A DNA stretch of 37,811 nucleotides from positions 1 to 37,811 of the forward strand of contig CAZDSH010000013.1 of the NCBI GenBank assembly GCA_964508195.1, written 5' to 3'. The position numbers were made by a program, and so were the translations under genes. Position 1 is the stretch's first letter. Each line of letters opens with the position of its first letter. Source of the stretch: JAAYEV01 sp964508195. GTDB lineage: Bacteria > Bacillota > Clostridia > Ch29. Positions 1-7,768 of this stretch are shown in pieces. The notes beneath the pieces are model-generated. The model searched no databases and was not told the origin of the DNA. It worked only from the letters and a program-made list of their open reading frames with translations.

Positions 1-172
1 GAAGGTTTTCCGTTCTTTTATTGTCATAATACAGACCCTTTGCGCTAACCATCTCCGTATAAGTAAGACCGCAGCCTTTCTCTTTGCACAATACACGGAA
101 AGCTCTATCGGTTATACCTGCCATAGGCGCAAGGAATATATTATTTTTTAACACCACATCGCCTATTATCAA
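1..172 (-). CDS. dusB: tRNA-dihydrouridine synthase, N-terminal part (cut by window edge)
   Basis: Only the first 57 codons are present; the rest lies beyond position 1. The encoded peptide starts MIIGDVVLKNNIFLAPMAG and continues with ITDRAFRVLCKEKGCG and YTEMVSAKGLYY, which are the FMN-barrel entry motifs of DusB-type enzymes that reduce uridines in the tRNA D-loop. The start is a TTG at 172-170: an in-frame TAA lies three codons upstream and no ATG fits the conserved N-terminus. The ribosome binding site (AAGGGGGAT) lies in the end of coaX, and the gap to the coaX stop is six bases, so the two are probably co-transcribed. The coaX-dusB order is common in Clostridia. Confidence 0.9.
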   Translation of the reverse strand, partial: MIIGDVVLKNNIFLAPMAGITDRAFRVLCKEKGCGLTYTEMVSAKGLYYDNKRTENL

Positions 173-178
173 GGTTTT

Positions 179-967
179 TTATCCCCCTTGACCGTCCTGT
201 TTGCAATTCATATTATATATTATATGTAACCCATCAAGGGTAAGCAGGCCGTCCACTATATCTATAACCTGGGACTGACTTGCAATAAGCCTTGCCAGAC
301 CGCCGGTAGCAATAACCTTGGCATGGCCCCAGCCTAATTCGTCTTTAAACTTGTTTACTATGTGATCCACAAGCCCAACGTATCCGTACACAATACCCGA
401 TTGCATACTACTTACGGTGTTTTTACAGACATATTTGCCGGAAACCTTAAGCTCCACCCTAGGCAGTTTTGATGCTTTCTGGAACAATGCTTCAGTGGAT
501 ATTATTATACCCGGTGCAATGGCGCCACCTAAATATTCGCCCCCTTCACTTACTGCACAAAAGGTCGTAGCCGTACCAAAGTCCACCAGTATTACAGGGC
601 CGCTGTATTTATGGATCGCCGCCACAGCGTTCACTATTCTGTCCGAGCCTACTTCCTTCGGGTTATCGTATTTGATGTCTATTCCCGTCTTTATACCCGG
701 CCCAACAATCAAGGGGTCTATGCCGCTATATCTTTTTACCGCCCTCTCCAGGGAGTGCATAATAGGGGGCACCACCGATGATATTATCGCTGCATCCAAT
801 TTCCGCATATTAAGCCCCTCATAGGTGAACAATTCATTTATTATCATCCCGTATTCATCGGAGGATTTGTTCCTGTCCGTAGAAAGACGCCAGTTTTTTA
901 TTAATTTCCCCCCGTCAAATACACCTAGCAAAATATTAGTATTCCCCGCATCTAAAACCAATATCAT
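179..967 (-). CDS. coaX: Type III pantothenate kinase
   Basis: CoaX phosphorylates pantothenate in the first step of coenzyme A synthesis and is not feedback-inhibited by CoA. The 262-residue protein begins MILVLDAGNTN, the phosphate-binding motif of the ASKHA fold. It carries GSDRIVNAVAA and VDFGTATTF, which supply the conserved acidic residues of the type III family. An open frame extends to 1018, but the ATG at 967 matches the family N-terminus and has an AGGTGG site directly upstream, so the longer form is rejected. It follows birA by about 70 bases and is followed by dusB. With panC and panD elsewhere in the window, this gives three CoA-pathway genes in one region. Confidence 0.95.
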   Translation of the reverse strand: MILVLDAGNTNILLGVFDGGKLIKNWRLSTDRNKSSDEYGMIINELFTYEGLNMRKLDAAIISSVVPPIMHSLERAVKRYSGIDPLIVGPGIKTGIDIKYDNPKEVGSDRIVNAVAAIHKYSGPVILVDFGTATTFCAVSEGGEYLGGAIAPGIIISTEALFQKASKLPRVELKVSGKYVCKNTVSSMQSGIVYGYVGLVDHIVNKFKDELGWGHAKVIATGGLARLIASQSQVIDIVDGLLTLDGLHIIYNMNCKQDGQGG

Positions 968-1040
968 GTTACCACCTGCCCGCCTGTAAATTATAATCCT
1001 GCCGGTTGATTCTAACATTAAATTTTTACGGTTTCAATAA

Positions 1041-2018
1041 TTACAGATATCCCTTAATCCCTCTAACTGAAACATCCCCAGAAATAACTTCGACCTTCCC
1101 TTCGGGGGTTTCCACTAGTAGTACCCCCTCGTCGGTTATATGTACTGCCCTACCCTGAATAGCTTCTCCTGTATGGGATATACGTACTTCATGGTTTAGT
1201 ATCACCGAAAATTTACGACAGTCCTCAACGGTTGATTTAAAACCATCCCTTAGGAATTTTATATACCCCTCTTCGATTCTTTGTAAAAGATTCGCTAAAA
1301 GAATTTTCCGTGAAACAGAATAACCACATTCTTTACTTAGGAAGGTCATTTTACTTGCAAGCTCATCGGGCGTCCCATCTCCGTCGGCATTAACATTAAC
1401 CCCTAGGCTCAGTATAATATAGTTTATAATGTCCGCTTCGGCGTTCATCTCTGTGAGTATACCGCACACTTTTTTGCCTTTTATGATAATATCGTTAGGC
1501 CATTTAATACCCGCGGTAAGGGAAAGGGTACCGCTGATGGCCTTTACCGCTGCTACGGCGGCTACTTGGGTTAACTGATAGGCCTTATCCGGCCGCAATT
1601 TTGGTTTCAGTATTATGGAAACCCAAAGGCCGCCCCGGGGCGAATGCCACTGCCTACCTAGCCTGCCCCTTCCGCCAGTCTGCTCCTCCGCCACCACAAT
1701 GGTGCCCTCTTTTTGCTCCTCGGCTATTTTTTTTGCAAGGATCGTTGTAGAATCCAGGCTTTCGCGATGGATAATATTTCGCCCTAGGATAGAAGTTTTA
1801 AGAAGTGGGTACACTTCCTCCGGTATCAATAAATCCGGCGAACTAGACAACCTATAACCCCTGTTAGGGATCGCGTCTATTCGATAGCCCTGATCCCTTA
1901 GGGTGTTTATATGTTTCCATACCGCCGTCCGGCTTATTCCTAATCTATCGCTTAAAACCTGACCCGATATATATTCCGTCGTATCTTTATTTAATTCCTT
2001 AAGCACACGCCTTTTCAA
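1041..2018 (-). CDS. birA: Bifunctional biotin--protein ligase / biotin operon repressor
   Basis: BirA makes biotinyl-AMP and transfers biotin to a lysine of carrier proteins. The 325-residue protein has an N-terminal winged helix (about residues 1-65, with SDRLGISRTAVWKHINTLRD), so it is the DNA-binding form that can also repress biotin genes. The catalytic part has the GRGRLGRQWHSPRGG adenylate loop and KWPNDI, followed by a small C-terminal SH3-like domain. Translation starts at a TTG with a strong GAGGGGGG site. The gene lies just downstream of the decarboxylase operon that encodes a biotin carrier (3379-3789), its likely substrate, but a terminator separates the two. No biotin synthesis gene is nearby, so a repressor role cannot be inferred from context. 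Confidence 0.95.
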   Translation of the reverse strand: MKRRVLKELNKDTTEYISGQVLSDRLGISRTAVWKHINTLRDQGYRIDAIPNRGYRLSSSPDLLIPEEVYPLLKTSILGRNIIHRESLDSTTILAKKIAEEQKEGTIVVAEEQTGGRGRLGRQWHSPRGGLWVSIILKPKLRPDKAYQLTQVAAVAAVKAISGTLSLTAGIKWPNDIIIKGKKVCGILTEMNAEADIINYIILSLGVNVNADGDGTPDELASKMTFLSKECGYSVSRKILLANLLQRIEEGYIKFLRDGFKSTVEDCRKFSVILNHEVRISHTGEAIQGRAVHITDEGVLLVETPEGKVEVISGDVSVRGIKGYL

Positions 2019-2091
2019 GGGATACCCCCCTCTTATTTTGATTTGCCGATAGAAAAACCTCGCCTATCTACCGACAAACAAACCTACACCG

Positions 2092-2097
2092 ATTATA
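2092..2097 (-). promoter_or_regulatory. Possible -10 box upstream of birA
   Basis: A perfect TATAAT on the minus strand lies about 75 bases before the birA start and just after the terminator of the preceding operon, where a new promoter would be expected. No good -35 hexamer is visible at 16-18 bases, so the assignment is weak. Confidence 0.3.
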
Positions 2098-2109
2098 AGT
2101 ATACCACGT

Positions 2110-2141
2110 AAAACGGGTGACGCTATAACGCCACCCGTTTT
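2110..2141 (-). terminator. Intrinsic terminator after mmdB
   Basis: Inverted repeat with 13-base arms (AAAACGGGTGACG and CGCCACCCGTTTT, one mismatch) and a six-base loop. On the minus strand it ends in a TTTT run. It lies 14 bases after the mmdB stop and marks the end of the methylmalonyl-CoA operon, separating it from birA. Confidence 0.85.
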
Positions 2142-2154
2142 GTTAGTCATCTAT

Positions 2155-3351
2155 TTAACCGAATATGGATAGCAATAAACCCGCTGCTACGGCAGAACCG
2201 ATTACGCCTGCCACATTAGGACCCATTGCATGCATTAGCAGGAAGTTCGACGGGTTTGCCCTTTGGCCTACTACTTGGGAAACCCGGGCTGCCATAGGTA
2301 CCGCGGATACGCCTGCAGAACCGATGAGCGGATTAACCTTGCCGCCGGAAAGTTTATACATTATCTTGCCGAATAATACCCCCCCGGCGGTACCCATGCC
2401 AAAGGCCAGGACACCTAGCACTACTATCTGAATCGTTTGCAGCCTTAGGAACGTCTCCGCCGTTGCAGAGGCGCCGACGCTTACACCAAGGAATATAGTT
2501 ACTATGTTTATTAGTTCGTTAGCCGCGGTTTTACTTAAGCGTTCCACTACGCCGGATTCCTTAAATAGGTTGCCCAGCATAAGCATCCCCACTAAGGCCG
2601 ATGCCGAGGGCAGTACTAAAGATACCGCTATGGTAACTACTATGGGAAACAACACCTTTTCGGTCTTTGATACCGGTCGCAACTGATCCATCTTAACGAC
2701 TCGTTCCTTTTTAGTAGTCAGCGCCATCATAATAGGGGGCTGAATTATTGGCACCAGAGCCATATAGGAATAAGCTGCCACGGCTATGGGACCTAGAAGG
2801 TGGGGTGCCAGTTTTGAAGTAAGATATATAGCCGTCGGGCCGTCGGCACCGCCTATTATACCAATGGAACTGGCCTCGGGGCCGGTAAAACCTAGAAGTA
2901 TGGCCCCTATAAATGTAGTAAATATTCCAAGCTGTGCCGCTGCACCTAAAAGTAAGCTTTTAGGGTTCGCAATAAGGGGCCCGAAATCCGTCATCGCCCC
3001 TATACCCATAAATATTATAGGGGGGAATATGCCTAATCGGTTCCCTTGATAAAAGTATTTCAAAAGTCCGCCGGGCTGCAAATCCGACTGTTCCGTTATC
3101 ACCATTATATGCTTCCCGGCTTCCTGTATCAGTTGTATAGGCTGACGCGTTACCTGATCAGCCATAAGGTTTGCCAGGGGTAGGTTTGAAAGTAGCATAC
3201 CGAAGGCTATGGGCACAAGTAAAAGGGGTTCATATTTCTTTACTATGGCCAAATATAGCAGTAGGCAGGAAATAGCCAGCATAATAAAGTGCGGAATATC
3301 CATCCCGGCAAAACCTGTATCCTTTGCAAATCTCATTAAAATTTCAATCAT
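2155..3351 (-). CDS. mmdB: Sodium ion-translocating decarboxylase, beta subunit (methylmalonyl-CoA decarboxylase type)
   Basis: This integral membrane subunit decarboxylates the carboxybiotin on the carrier protein and couples this to export of Na+. The 398-residue protein has many hydrophobic helices. It contains the family signature GGADGPTAIYLTSKLAP, whose Asp corresponds to the Na+-site Asp of OadB, and a C-terminal GQRANPSNFLLMHAMGPNV stretch with conserved Asn and Ser in a polar transmembrane segment. It starts at ATG 3351 with an AAAGGAG site. It is the last gene of the operon, after mmdC. The sequence alone does not separate MmdB from OadB or GcdB; the mutase and epimerase genes upstream make methylmalonyl-CoA the most likely substrate. 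Confidence 0.93.
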   Translation of the reverse strand: MIEILMRFAKDTGFAGMDIPHFIMLAISCLLLYLAIVKKYEPLLLVPIAFGMLLSNLPLANLMADQVTRQPIQLIQEAGKHIMVITEQSDLQPGGLLKYFYQGNRLGIFPPIIFMGIGAMTDFGPLIANPKSLLLGAAAQLGIFTTFIGAILLGFTGPEASSIGIIGGADGPTAIYLTSKLAPHLLGPIAVAAYSYMALVPIIQPPIMMALTTKKERVVKMDQLRPVSKTEKVLFPIVVTIAVSLVLPSASALVGMLMLGNLFKESGVVERLSKTAANELINIVTIFLGVSVGASATAETFLRLQTIQIVVLGVLAFGMGTAGGVLFGKIMYKLSGGKVNPLIGSAGVSAVPMAARVSQVVGQRANPSNFLLMHAMGPNVAGVIGSAVAAGLLLSIFG

Positions 3352-3378
3352 AGGAGTTGCTCCTTTCTTGGGGTTGTT

Positions 3379-3789
3379 CTAACTAATCGATACAAGTACA
3401 TCTCCCGCGTCTACTGATGCACCTACGCTGACGTTCACCGATGCTACCGTGCCGTCCGCCGGCGCAAATATTTCGTTTTCCATTTTCATTGCCTCAAGGA
3501 TTACTAGTACCTGGCCATTCGTTACGCTGTCCCCTTCCTTAACTTTTACGTCGAGTACGGTACCGGGCATAGGTGCCGTTATCGTTTCGCCGCCTGCCGC
3601 CGCCGGAGCTGCTGGAGCTGCCTTAGGCGCTGGAGCTGGAGCGGGGGCTGCCTTAGGTGCAGGTGCCGCTGGGGCTACCGGAGCCGGCGTCGCTGGAGCC
3701 GCCGCCGGTGCTGCCGAACCGCCGGCCTTTATCTCTTCTACTTCTACTTGATAGGTGGTACCGTTTACTGTTATATTAAATTTCTTCAT
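3379..3789 (-). CDS. mmdC: Biotin carboxyl carrier protein of the sodium-pumping decarboxylase (gamma subunit)
   Basis: This small protein carries carboxybiotin from the carboxyltransferase (MmdA) to the membrane pump (MmdB). It is 136 residues long. The N-terminal segment MKKFNITVNGTTYQVEV is followed by a flexible Ala/Pro-rich linker (about residues 26-65) and a biotinyl domain. The biotinylation motif EAMKME has its acceptor lysine at residue 102, 34 residues from the end, which is the usual spacing. The start is ATG with a GGGAGG site. The adjacent birA product would attach the biotin. A 192-base gap with several hairpins separates it from mmdD upstream. Confidence 0.95.
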   Translation of the reverse strand: MKKFNITVNGTTYQVEVEEIKAGGSAAPAAAPATPAPVAPAAPAPKAAPAPAPAPKAAPAAPAAAGGETITAPMPGTVLDVKVKEGDSVTNGQVLVILEAMKMENEIFAPADGTVASVNVSVGASVDAGDVLVSIS

Positions 3790-3981
3790 TCTAATATTTC
3801 CTCCCTGTACAATTAGTGGTATGGGGATTCTTTTCCATGGGCCCGGGGGAATATCCCCATTAATGTATTCCCCGTTCCGTGATGTCCTTTATAATTTGCG
3901 ATATACACACACCGCTAAAGGGGATACAAAGCCTCCATATCCCTTCAGGGGATGCTGTCCTTTATCCCTATCGCTATAAAT
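3790..3981 (-). other. Intercistronic spacer with mutually exclusive hairpins between mmdD and mmdC
   Basis: This 192-base spacer is much longer than the other gaps in the operon (10-41 bases). On the minus strand, GGGGAAT is followed by GGGGATATTCCCC. The ATTCCCC arm can pair with either the near or the far G-run, giving two alternative hairpins shortly before the mmdC ribosome binding site. Further copies of AGGGATA/ATCCCCT can pair with each other. No convincing open frame or complete promoter was found. It may set mmdC/mmdB expression relative to mmdA through RNA processing or attenuation; that is inference. Confidence 0.4.
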
Positions 3982-4359
3982 TTATCTTCTGCTTGCCATC
4001 AAATCATTCCTGCCGCTTAAACCCCAAATAGGTGTAGTATCGGGCATCCTCACGATGTTTCTTATTACAAGATTAGAGGGTGCTGTACCCATACAGGAGG
4101 CCGCCGCAGCAGCTATTACTGCCACAAGCTCCGTATCATCGCCCTGAATGGCATCCTCCGCTACAGGGGCCGGAACCTTTGTATCCTCCTCTGGTACAGA
4201 CCCTTTAACGGGGGCCGATTTCTTTGCCACGTCCCTATTGACGGCCTTTTCCATTATTTTGATAATACCCATCAATAATACCAATACTATAAATACAACG
4301 GACATGCCAAGTACGGTTATCTGTAAACTCTCCGCTAAATTAATGGTTTCACCGAACAA
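3982..4359 (-). CDS. mmdD: Small membrane-anchoring subunit of sodium-pumping decarboxylase (OadG/MmdD family)
   Basis: This protein assembles the carboxyltransferase with the membrane beta subunit. The 125-residue product has one N-terminal transmembrane helix (about residues 13-35), a charged, Pro/Val-rich linker, and a conserved C-terminal patch (ELVAVIAAAAASCMG, then VRMPDTTPIWGLSGR), as in OadG-like proteins. The start is TTG with an AAGGGGTG site lying in the short gap after mmdA. Its place between the alpha subunit and biotin carrier genes supports the call. The family is poorly conserved, so the call rests on hydrophobicity, C-terminal pattern and context. Confidence 0.88.
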   Translation of the reverse strand: MFGETINLAESLQITVLGMSVVFIVLVLLMGIIKIMEKAVNRDVAKKSAPVKGSVPEEDTKVPAPVAEDAIQGDDTELVAVIAAAAASCMGTAPSNLVIRNIVRMPDTTPIWGLSGRNDLMASRR

Positions 4360-4373
4360 TTATATCACCCCTT

Positions 4374-5921
4374 TTATACTGGCAGATTGCCGTGTTTTTT
4401 AACGGGTCTTGTTTCCCTTTTGCCCTGGAGCATATCAAAGGCGCTTATAACCCTCTGCCTCGTTGTGGAGGGTACTATAACATCGTCAACAAAACCGCGG
4501 CTTGCCGCTACATAGGGGTTAGCGAACCTGTCTTTATATTCATCGATCTTTGCCTGGCGTGTACCCGCGGGGTCATCGGAGGCCTCAATGTCTTTTCTAA
4601 ATATTATATTCGCGGCGCCGTCGGGACCCATAACGGCTATCTCGGCACTAGGCCATGCCAATACCACATCGGCACCCATATCCTTACTACACATCGCAAG
4701 GTATGCCCCGCCGTACGCCTTCCTCGTTACAAGTGTTACCTTCGGTACCGTAGCCTCTGAATAGGCGTAAAGCATCTTTGCACCATGGCGAATAATGCCG
4801 CCGTATTCCTGATTCGTACCCGGTAGGAATCCCGGTACATCCACAAAGTTTAATACGGGTATATTAAAGGCATCACAGGTCCTGATGAATCTGCCGCCCT
4901 TATCCGAAGCATTTATATCAAGGCACCCCGCCAATACCCTGGGCTGGTTGGCTATTACGCCAACGCTCCTGCCGTTAAGCCTTATAAAGCCGGTTATCAT
5001 ATTGAGGGCGTAGTAGGCCTGTACTTCGAAAAATTCGCCGTTGTCCGCTATAAGCTTTATTACATCCTTCATATCATAGGGCTTGTTTGGGTTTTCAGGC
5101 ACTATTTCGTTCAGGGCCTCCTCTGCACGGTTTATATCGTCCCCGGTATCAAACACCGGCGGCGCTTCCATATTGTTAGAGGGCAGGAAACTTAATAGCG
5201 TTTTTATATCCTCTATACATTGTTTTTCGTCGGGACTCATAAAATGTGCTACGCCGCTTATGGTGTTATGGGTCTTAGCACCGCCTAGATCCTCGGAGGA
5301 TACTTCTTCACCGGTTACGGTTTTTATTACCTGGGGCCCCGTTATAAACATTTGGCTAGTTTTGTCCACCATAAATACGAAATCCGTCAGAGCCGGCGAG
5401 TACACCGCACCCCCTGCACAGGGACCCATTATTACTGATATCTGCGGTACTACGCCGGAGGCTATAGTATTTCTGCGGAATATCTGTCCATAACCCGATA
5501 GCGCATCCACACCCTCCTGAATCCTTGCACCACCGGAATCGTTTATACCTACTACCGGCGCGCCAACTTTCATCGCCATATCAAGTACCTTACATATCTT
5601 TTTAGCGTGCATCTCCCCAAGGGAGCCGCCTAATACCGTGAAATCCTGGGCGAAAATATATATCAGTCTGCCGTTTACCGTACCATAGCCCGTTATAACC
5701 CCTTCGGCTGCGGCTACGGTATTCTCCATACCTAGCTGGCTGCATCGGTGTTCTACGAAGGCATCTATTTCTACGAAACTGCCTTCATCCATCAAAAGGT
5801 CTACCCTTTCCCTAGCGGTTAATTTACCTTTATCGTGCTGTCTTTTTACCCTCTTTTCCCCGCCGCCCTCCAAAATTTTTTCTTTCCTGTTTTGAAGGTC
5901 CTGTAACCTATTATCAATCAT
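4374..5921 (-). CDS. mmdA: Methylmalonyl-CoA decarboxylase alpha subunit (carboxyltransferase)
   Basis: This subunit transfers the carboxyl group of (S)-methylmalonyl-CoA to biotin on MmdC, releasing propionyl-CoA. The 515-residue protein shows both halves of the acyl-CoA carboxyltransferase fold. The N-half has KLTARERVDLLMDEGSF, INDSGGARIQEGV and GPCAGGAVYSPA; the C-half has RFIRTCDAFNIPVLNFVDVPGF, KAYGGAYLAMCSKDMG and PSAEIAVMGPDGA. The frame is open to 5963, but the ATG at 5921 follows a perfect GGAGG and gives the family N-terminus (MIDNRLQDLQNRKEKI). The same fold occurs in propionyl-CoA carboxylase beta; the MmdB/MmdD subunits and absence of a biotin carboxylase favour the decarboxylase. 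Confidence 0.94.
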   Translation of the reverse strand: MIDNRLQDLQNRKEKILEGGGEKRVKRQHDKGKLTARERVDLLMDEGSFVEIDAFVEHRCSQLGMENTVAAAEGVITGYGTVNGRLIYIFAQDFTVLGGSLGEMHAKKICKVLDMAMKVGAPVVGINDSGGARIQEGVDALSGYGQIFRRNTIASGVVPQISVIMGPCAGGAVYSPALTDFVFMVDKTSQMFITGPQVIKTVTGEEVSSEDLGGAKTHNTISGVAHFMSPDEKQCIEDIKTLLSFLPSNNMEAPPVFDTGDDINRAEEALNEIVPENPNKPYDMKDVIKLIADNGEFFEVQAYYALNMITGFIRLNGRSVGVIANQPRVLAGCLDINASDKGGRFIRTCDAFNIPVLNFVDVPGFLPGTNQEYGGIIRHGAKMLYAYSEATVPKVTLVTRKAYGGAYLAMCSKDMGADVVLAWPSAEIAVMGPDGAANIIFRKDIEASDDPAGTRQAKIDEYKDRFANPYVAASRGFVDDVIVPSTTRQRVISAFDMLQGKRETRPVKKHGNLPV

Positions 5922-5941
5922 AATAATACCTCCGTGAAAAT

Positions 5942-6349
5942 TTAGATTTGCTTTCTCTCGCACAGCTCCACAAGTACTCCGCGGGTGCTTTTAGGATGTA
6001 GAAACGCAATCTTCGCACCGCCGGCACCGTACCTTGGCTGTTCGTCGATAAGTCTTATACCTTTTTTTCGCATCTCCTCCAGTGCCTCGTTAATGTCCTC
6101 TACCTTAAAGGCTATGTGTTGTATACCTTCCCCCTTCTTTTCTATGAATTTAGCTATAGGTCCCTCGGGCTCGGTGGACTCCAACAATTCGATCTCCGTA
6201 TCCCCTAGGGGCAAAAAAGCAACTTTCACCCTTTGGTCCTCGACCACTTCGATCCCGTCAAGCTCCAGGCCTAAGACTTTTGTGTAAAATTCTAAAGCTT
6301 TATCTAAATCGCTAACCGCTATGCCTATGTGATCTACCTTAGTTATCAT
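5942..6349 (-). CDS. mce: Methylmalonyl-CoA epimerase
   Basis: This enzyme interconverts the (R)- and (S)-epimers of methylmalonyl-CoA, linking the mutase product to the decarboxylase substrate. The 135-residue VOC-fold protein has two beta-alpha-beta-beta-beta repeats. Metal ligands are visible in KVDHIGIAV (His), GIQHIAFKVED (His) and GVLVELCE (Glu). The start is ATG with an AAGGGGGTG site. It lies between meaB and mmdA with short spacings, so it is co-transcribed with both. Other VOC proteins are possible in principle, but the context is decisive. Confidence 0.95.
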   Translation of the reverse strand: MITKVDHIGIAVSDLDKALEFYTKVLGLELDGIEVVEDQRVKVAFLPLGDTEIELLESTEPEGPIAKFIEKKGEGIQHIAFKVEDINEALEEMRKKGIRLIDEQPRYGAGGAKIAFLHPKSTRGVLVELCERKQI

Positions 6350-6361
6350 CTTTACACCCCC

Positions 6362-7300
6362 TTATTTTCCTTTGACCCTCCGTAAGATCTCCTCGGCGGC
6401 GGTGTAAATGTCCGTATCCCTTGATATTATACGTTCTACAAGGGTATCTATCAAGGGCTTGCCGCTGGATTCTTTTAGAATAAGCTCCATAACCCTATCC
6501 TTTGCAAGGCTTAGGAGTTCCTGCCTTGTGTTCCTTTCCCTCCTACCCGCTAGCTCGCCGGAGCCCTCGAGGTACTCCCTATGGTCTTTTATATGTTGTA
6601 AAAGCTCTTCTACGCCTATATTGTCCGCCGCCACTACTTTACTGATAGGAGGACGCCATTTCTTATCCTCGTTTAAATCCAGCATCATTTCGATCTCGAT
6701 CTGTGTACGATCCGCTCCGGCTAAATCCGCTTTATTAATAGCAAATACGTCCCCTATTTCCATAACCCCTGCCTTAATAGCCTGTATATCATCACCTAGG
6801 CCCGGCATCATAACCATTACCACTGAATCCGCAGTCTTTACGATATCCACCTCGGACTGGCCGACGCCGACGGTTTCGATAAATATATAATCCTTACCGA
6901 ATATGTCCATAAGCTTTACCGCTGTCTGGGTGGCCCGGGATAGTCCGCCTAGATGACCCCTTGTGCCCATACTCCTTATAAAAACCCCGGGGTCTGTGAA
7001 CAAATCCTGCATCCTTATCCTATCCCCAAGGATTGCGCCACCGGTAAAGGGGCTCGTGGGATCTATCGCTATTATGCCAACGGTTTTATCCCGGGCTCTG
7101 AGGGCCTTAACTAACTTATCCGTAAGGGTACTTTTACCCGCCCCCGGCGGCCCTGTTATGCCGATAACATAAGCACCGCCCGTTTCGTTATAAAGCCCTT
7201 TGATAACCCTAATAGCCTCCGGGTCATTGTTTTCCGCATAGGTCATAAGCCTCGCTAGGGCACGTACATCGCCGGAGGCCAATCTATCCTGTAAATTCAT
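6362..7300 (-). CDS. meaB: Methylmalonyl-CoA mutase-associated GTPase (MeaB/ArgK)
   Basis: MeaB is a G3E-family GTPase chaperone that gates loading of adenosylcobalamin into methylmalonyl-CoA mutase and protects the enzyme from inactivation. The 312-residue protein has a Walker A motif (GPPGAGKST), the switch region IETVGVGQSEVD, the guanine-specificity motif NKAD, and the C-terminal helical arm used for dimerisation. The start is ATG with a GGTGG site. It follows the mutase small subunit by 31 bases and precedes mce by 12 bases. The older name argK (LAO/AO transport kinase) is not supported by this context. Confidence 0.95.
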   Translation of the reverse strand: MNLQDRLASGDVRALARLMTYAENNDPEAIRVIKGLYNETGGAYVIGITGPPGAGKSTLTDKLVKALRARDKTVGIIAIDPTSPFTGGAILGDRIRMQDLFTDPGVFIRSMGTRGHLGGLSRATQTAVKLMDIFGKDYIFIETVGVGQSEVDIVKTADSVVMVMMPGLGDDIQAIKAGVMEIGDVFAINKADLAGADRTQIEIEMMLDLNEDKKWRPPISKVVAADNIGVEELLQHIKDHREYLEGSGELAGRRERNTRQELLSLAKDRVMELILKESSGKPLIDTLVERIISRDTDIYTAAEEILRRVKGK

Positions 7301-7331
7301 CGTAGCACCACCTAAAAACTTTTTACATTGT

Positions 7332-7727
7332 CTATCTCTTTACGTTTTGTTTTATAAATTCGATGGCCTCGGCCGTCGGCGTCCCGGGGGTAAATATTTC
7401 CGCTACCCCTGCATCCTTTAAAATGGGGATATCCTCAACGGGGATTACACCGCCCCCGACTACTAATATATCTTCGGCCTCCCTTTCCTTAAGCATGTTA
7501 ACCACTATAGGAAACAGATGATTGTGTGCCCCGGACAGTATACTCATCGCTACGACCTCAACATCCTCCTGTATAGCCGTTTCCACTATCTGTTCAGGGG
7601 TTTGCCTTAACCCTGTGTATATAACCTCCATCCCGGCATCCCTGAAGGCCCTGGCTATAACCTTGGCACCCCGGTCATGGCCATCTAGCCCGGGCTTGGC
7701 AACCAGCACCCTGATGGGTCTATCCAT
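7332..7727 (-). CDS. mcmA2: Methylmalonyl-CoA mutase, cobalamin-binding subunit
   Basis: This small subunit holds adenosylcobalamin for the mutase. The 131-residue protein is a stand-alone B12-binding Rossmann domain with PGLDGHDRGAKV, in which His17 would be the lower axial ligand to cobalt (DxHxxG motif). It also has MSILSGAH and VVGGGVIP, which line the nucleotide tail pocket. The start is ATG after GGAGG. In many bacteria and in humans this domain is fused to the catalytic barrel; here it is a separate gene 41 bases after mcmA1, as in several archaea and Firmicutes. Confidence 0.95.
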   Translation of the reverse strand: MDRPIRVLVAKPGLDGHDRGAKVIARAFRDAGMEVIYTGLRQTPEQIVETAIQEDVEVVAMSILSGAHNHLFPIVVNMLKEREAEDILVVGGGVIPVEDIPILKDAGVAEIFTPGTPTAEAIEFIKQNVKR

Positions 7728-7768
7728 TATAGATCAACCTCCTTCATAAAATATACAGCCTCGATTTA

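Noticed and set aside
968..1018. N-terminal extension of coaX
   Set aside because: The extension includes the ribosome site for the ATG at 967 and does not match the family N-terminus.
3449..3751. Plus-strand Ala/Gly-rich open frame opposite mmdC
   Set aside because: It is the mirror of the Ala/Pro-rich linker of the biotin carrier; no ribosome site and no family resemblance.
5922..5963. N-terminal extension of mmdA
   Set aside because: The extra residues encode the GGAGG ribosome site of the ATG at 5921 and overlap the mce end.
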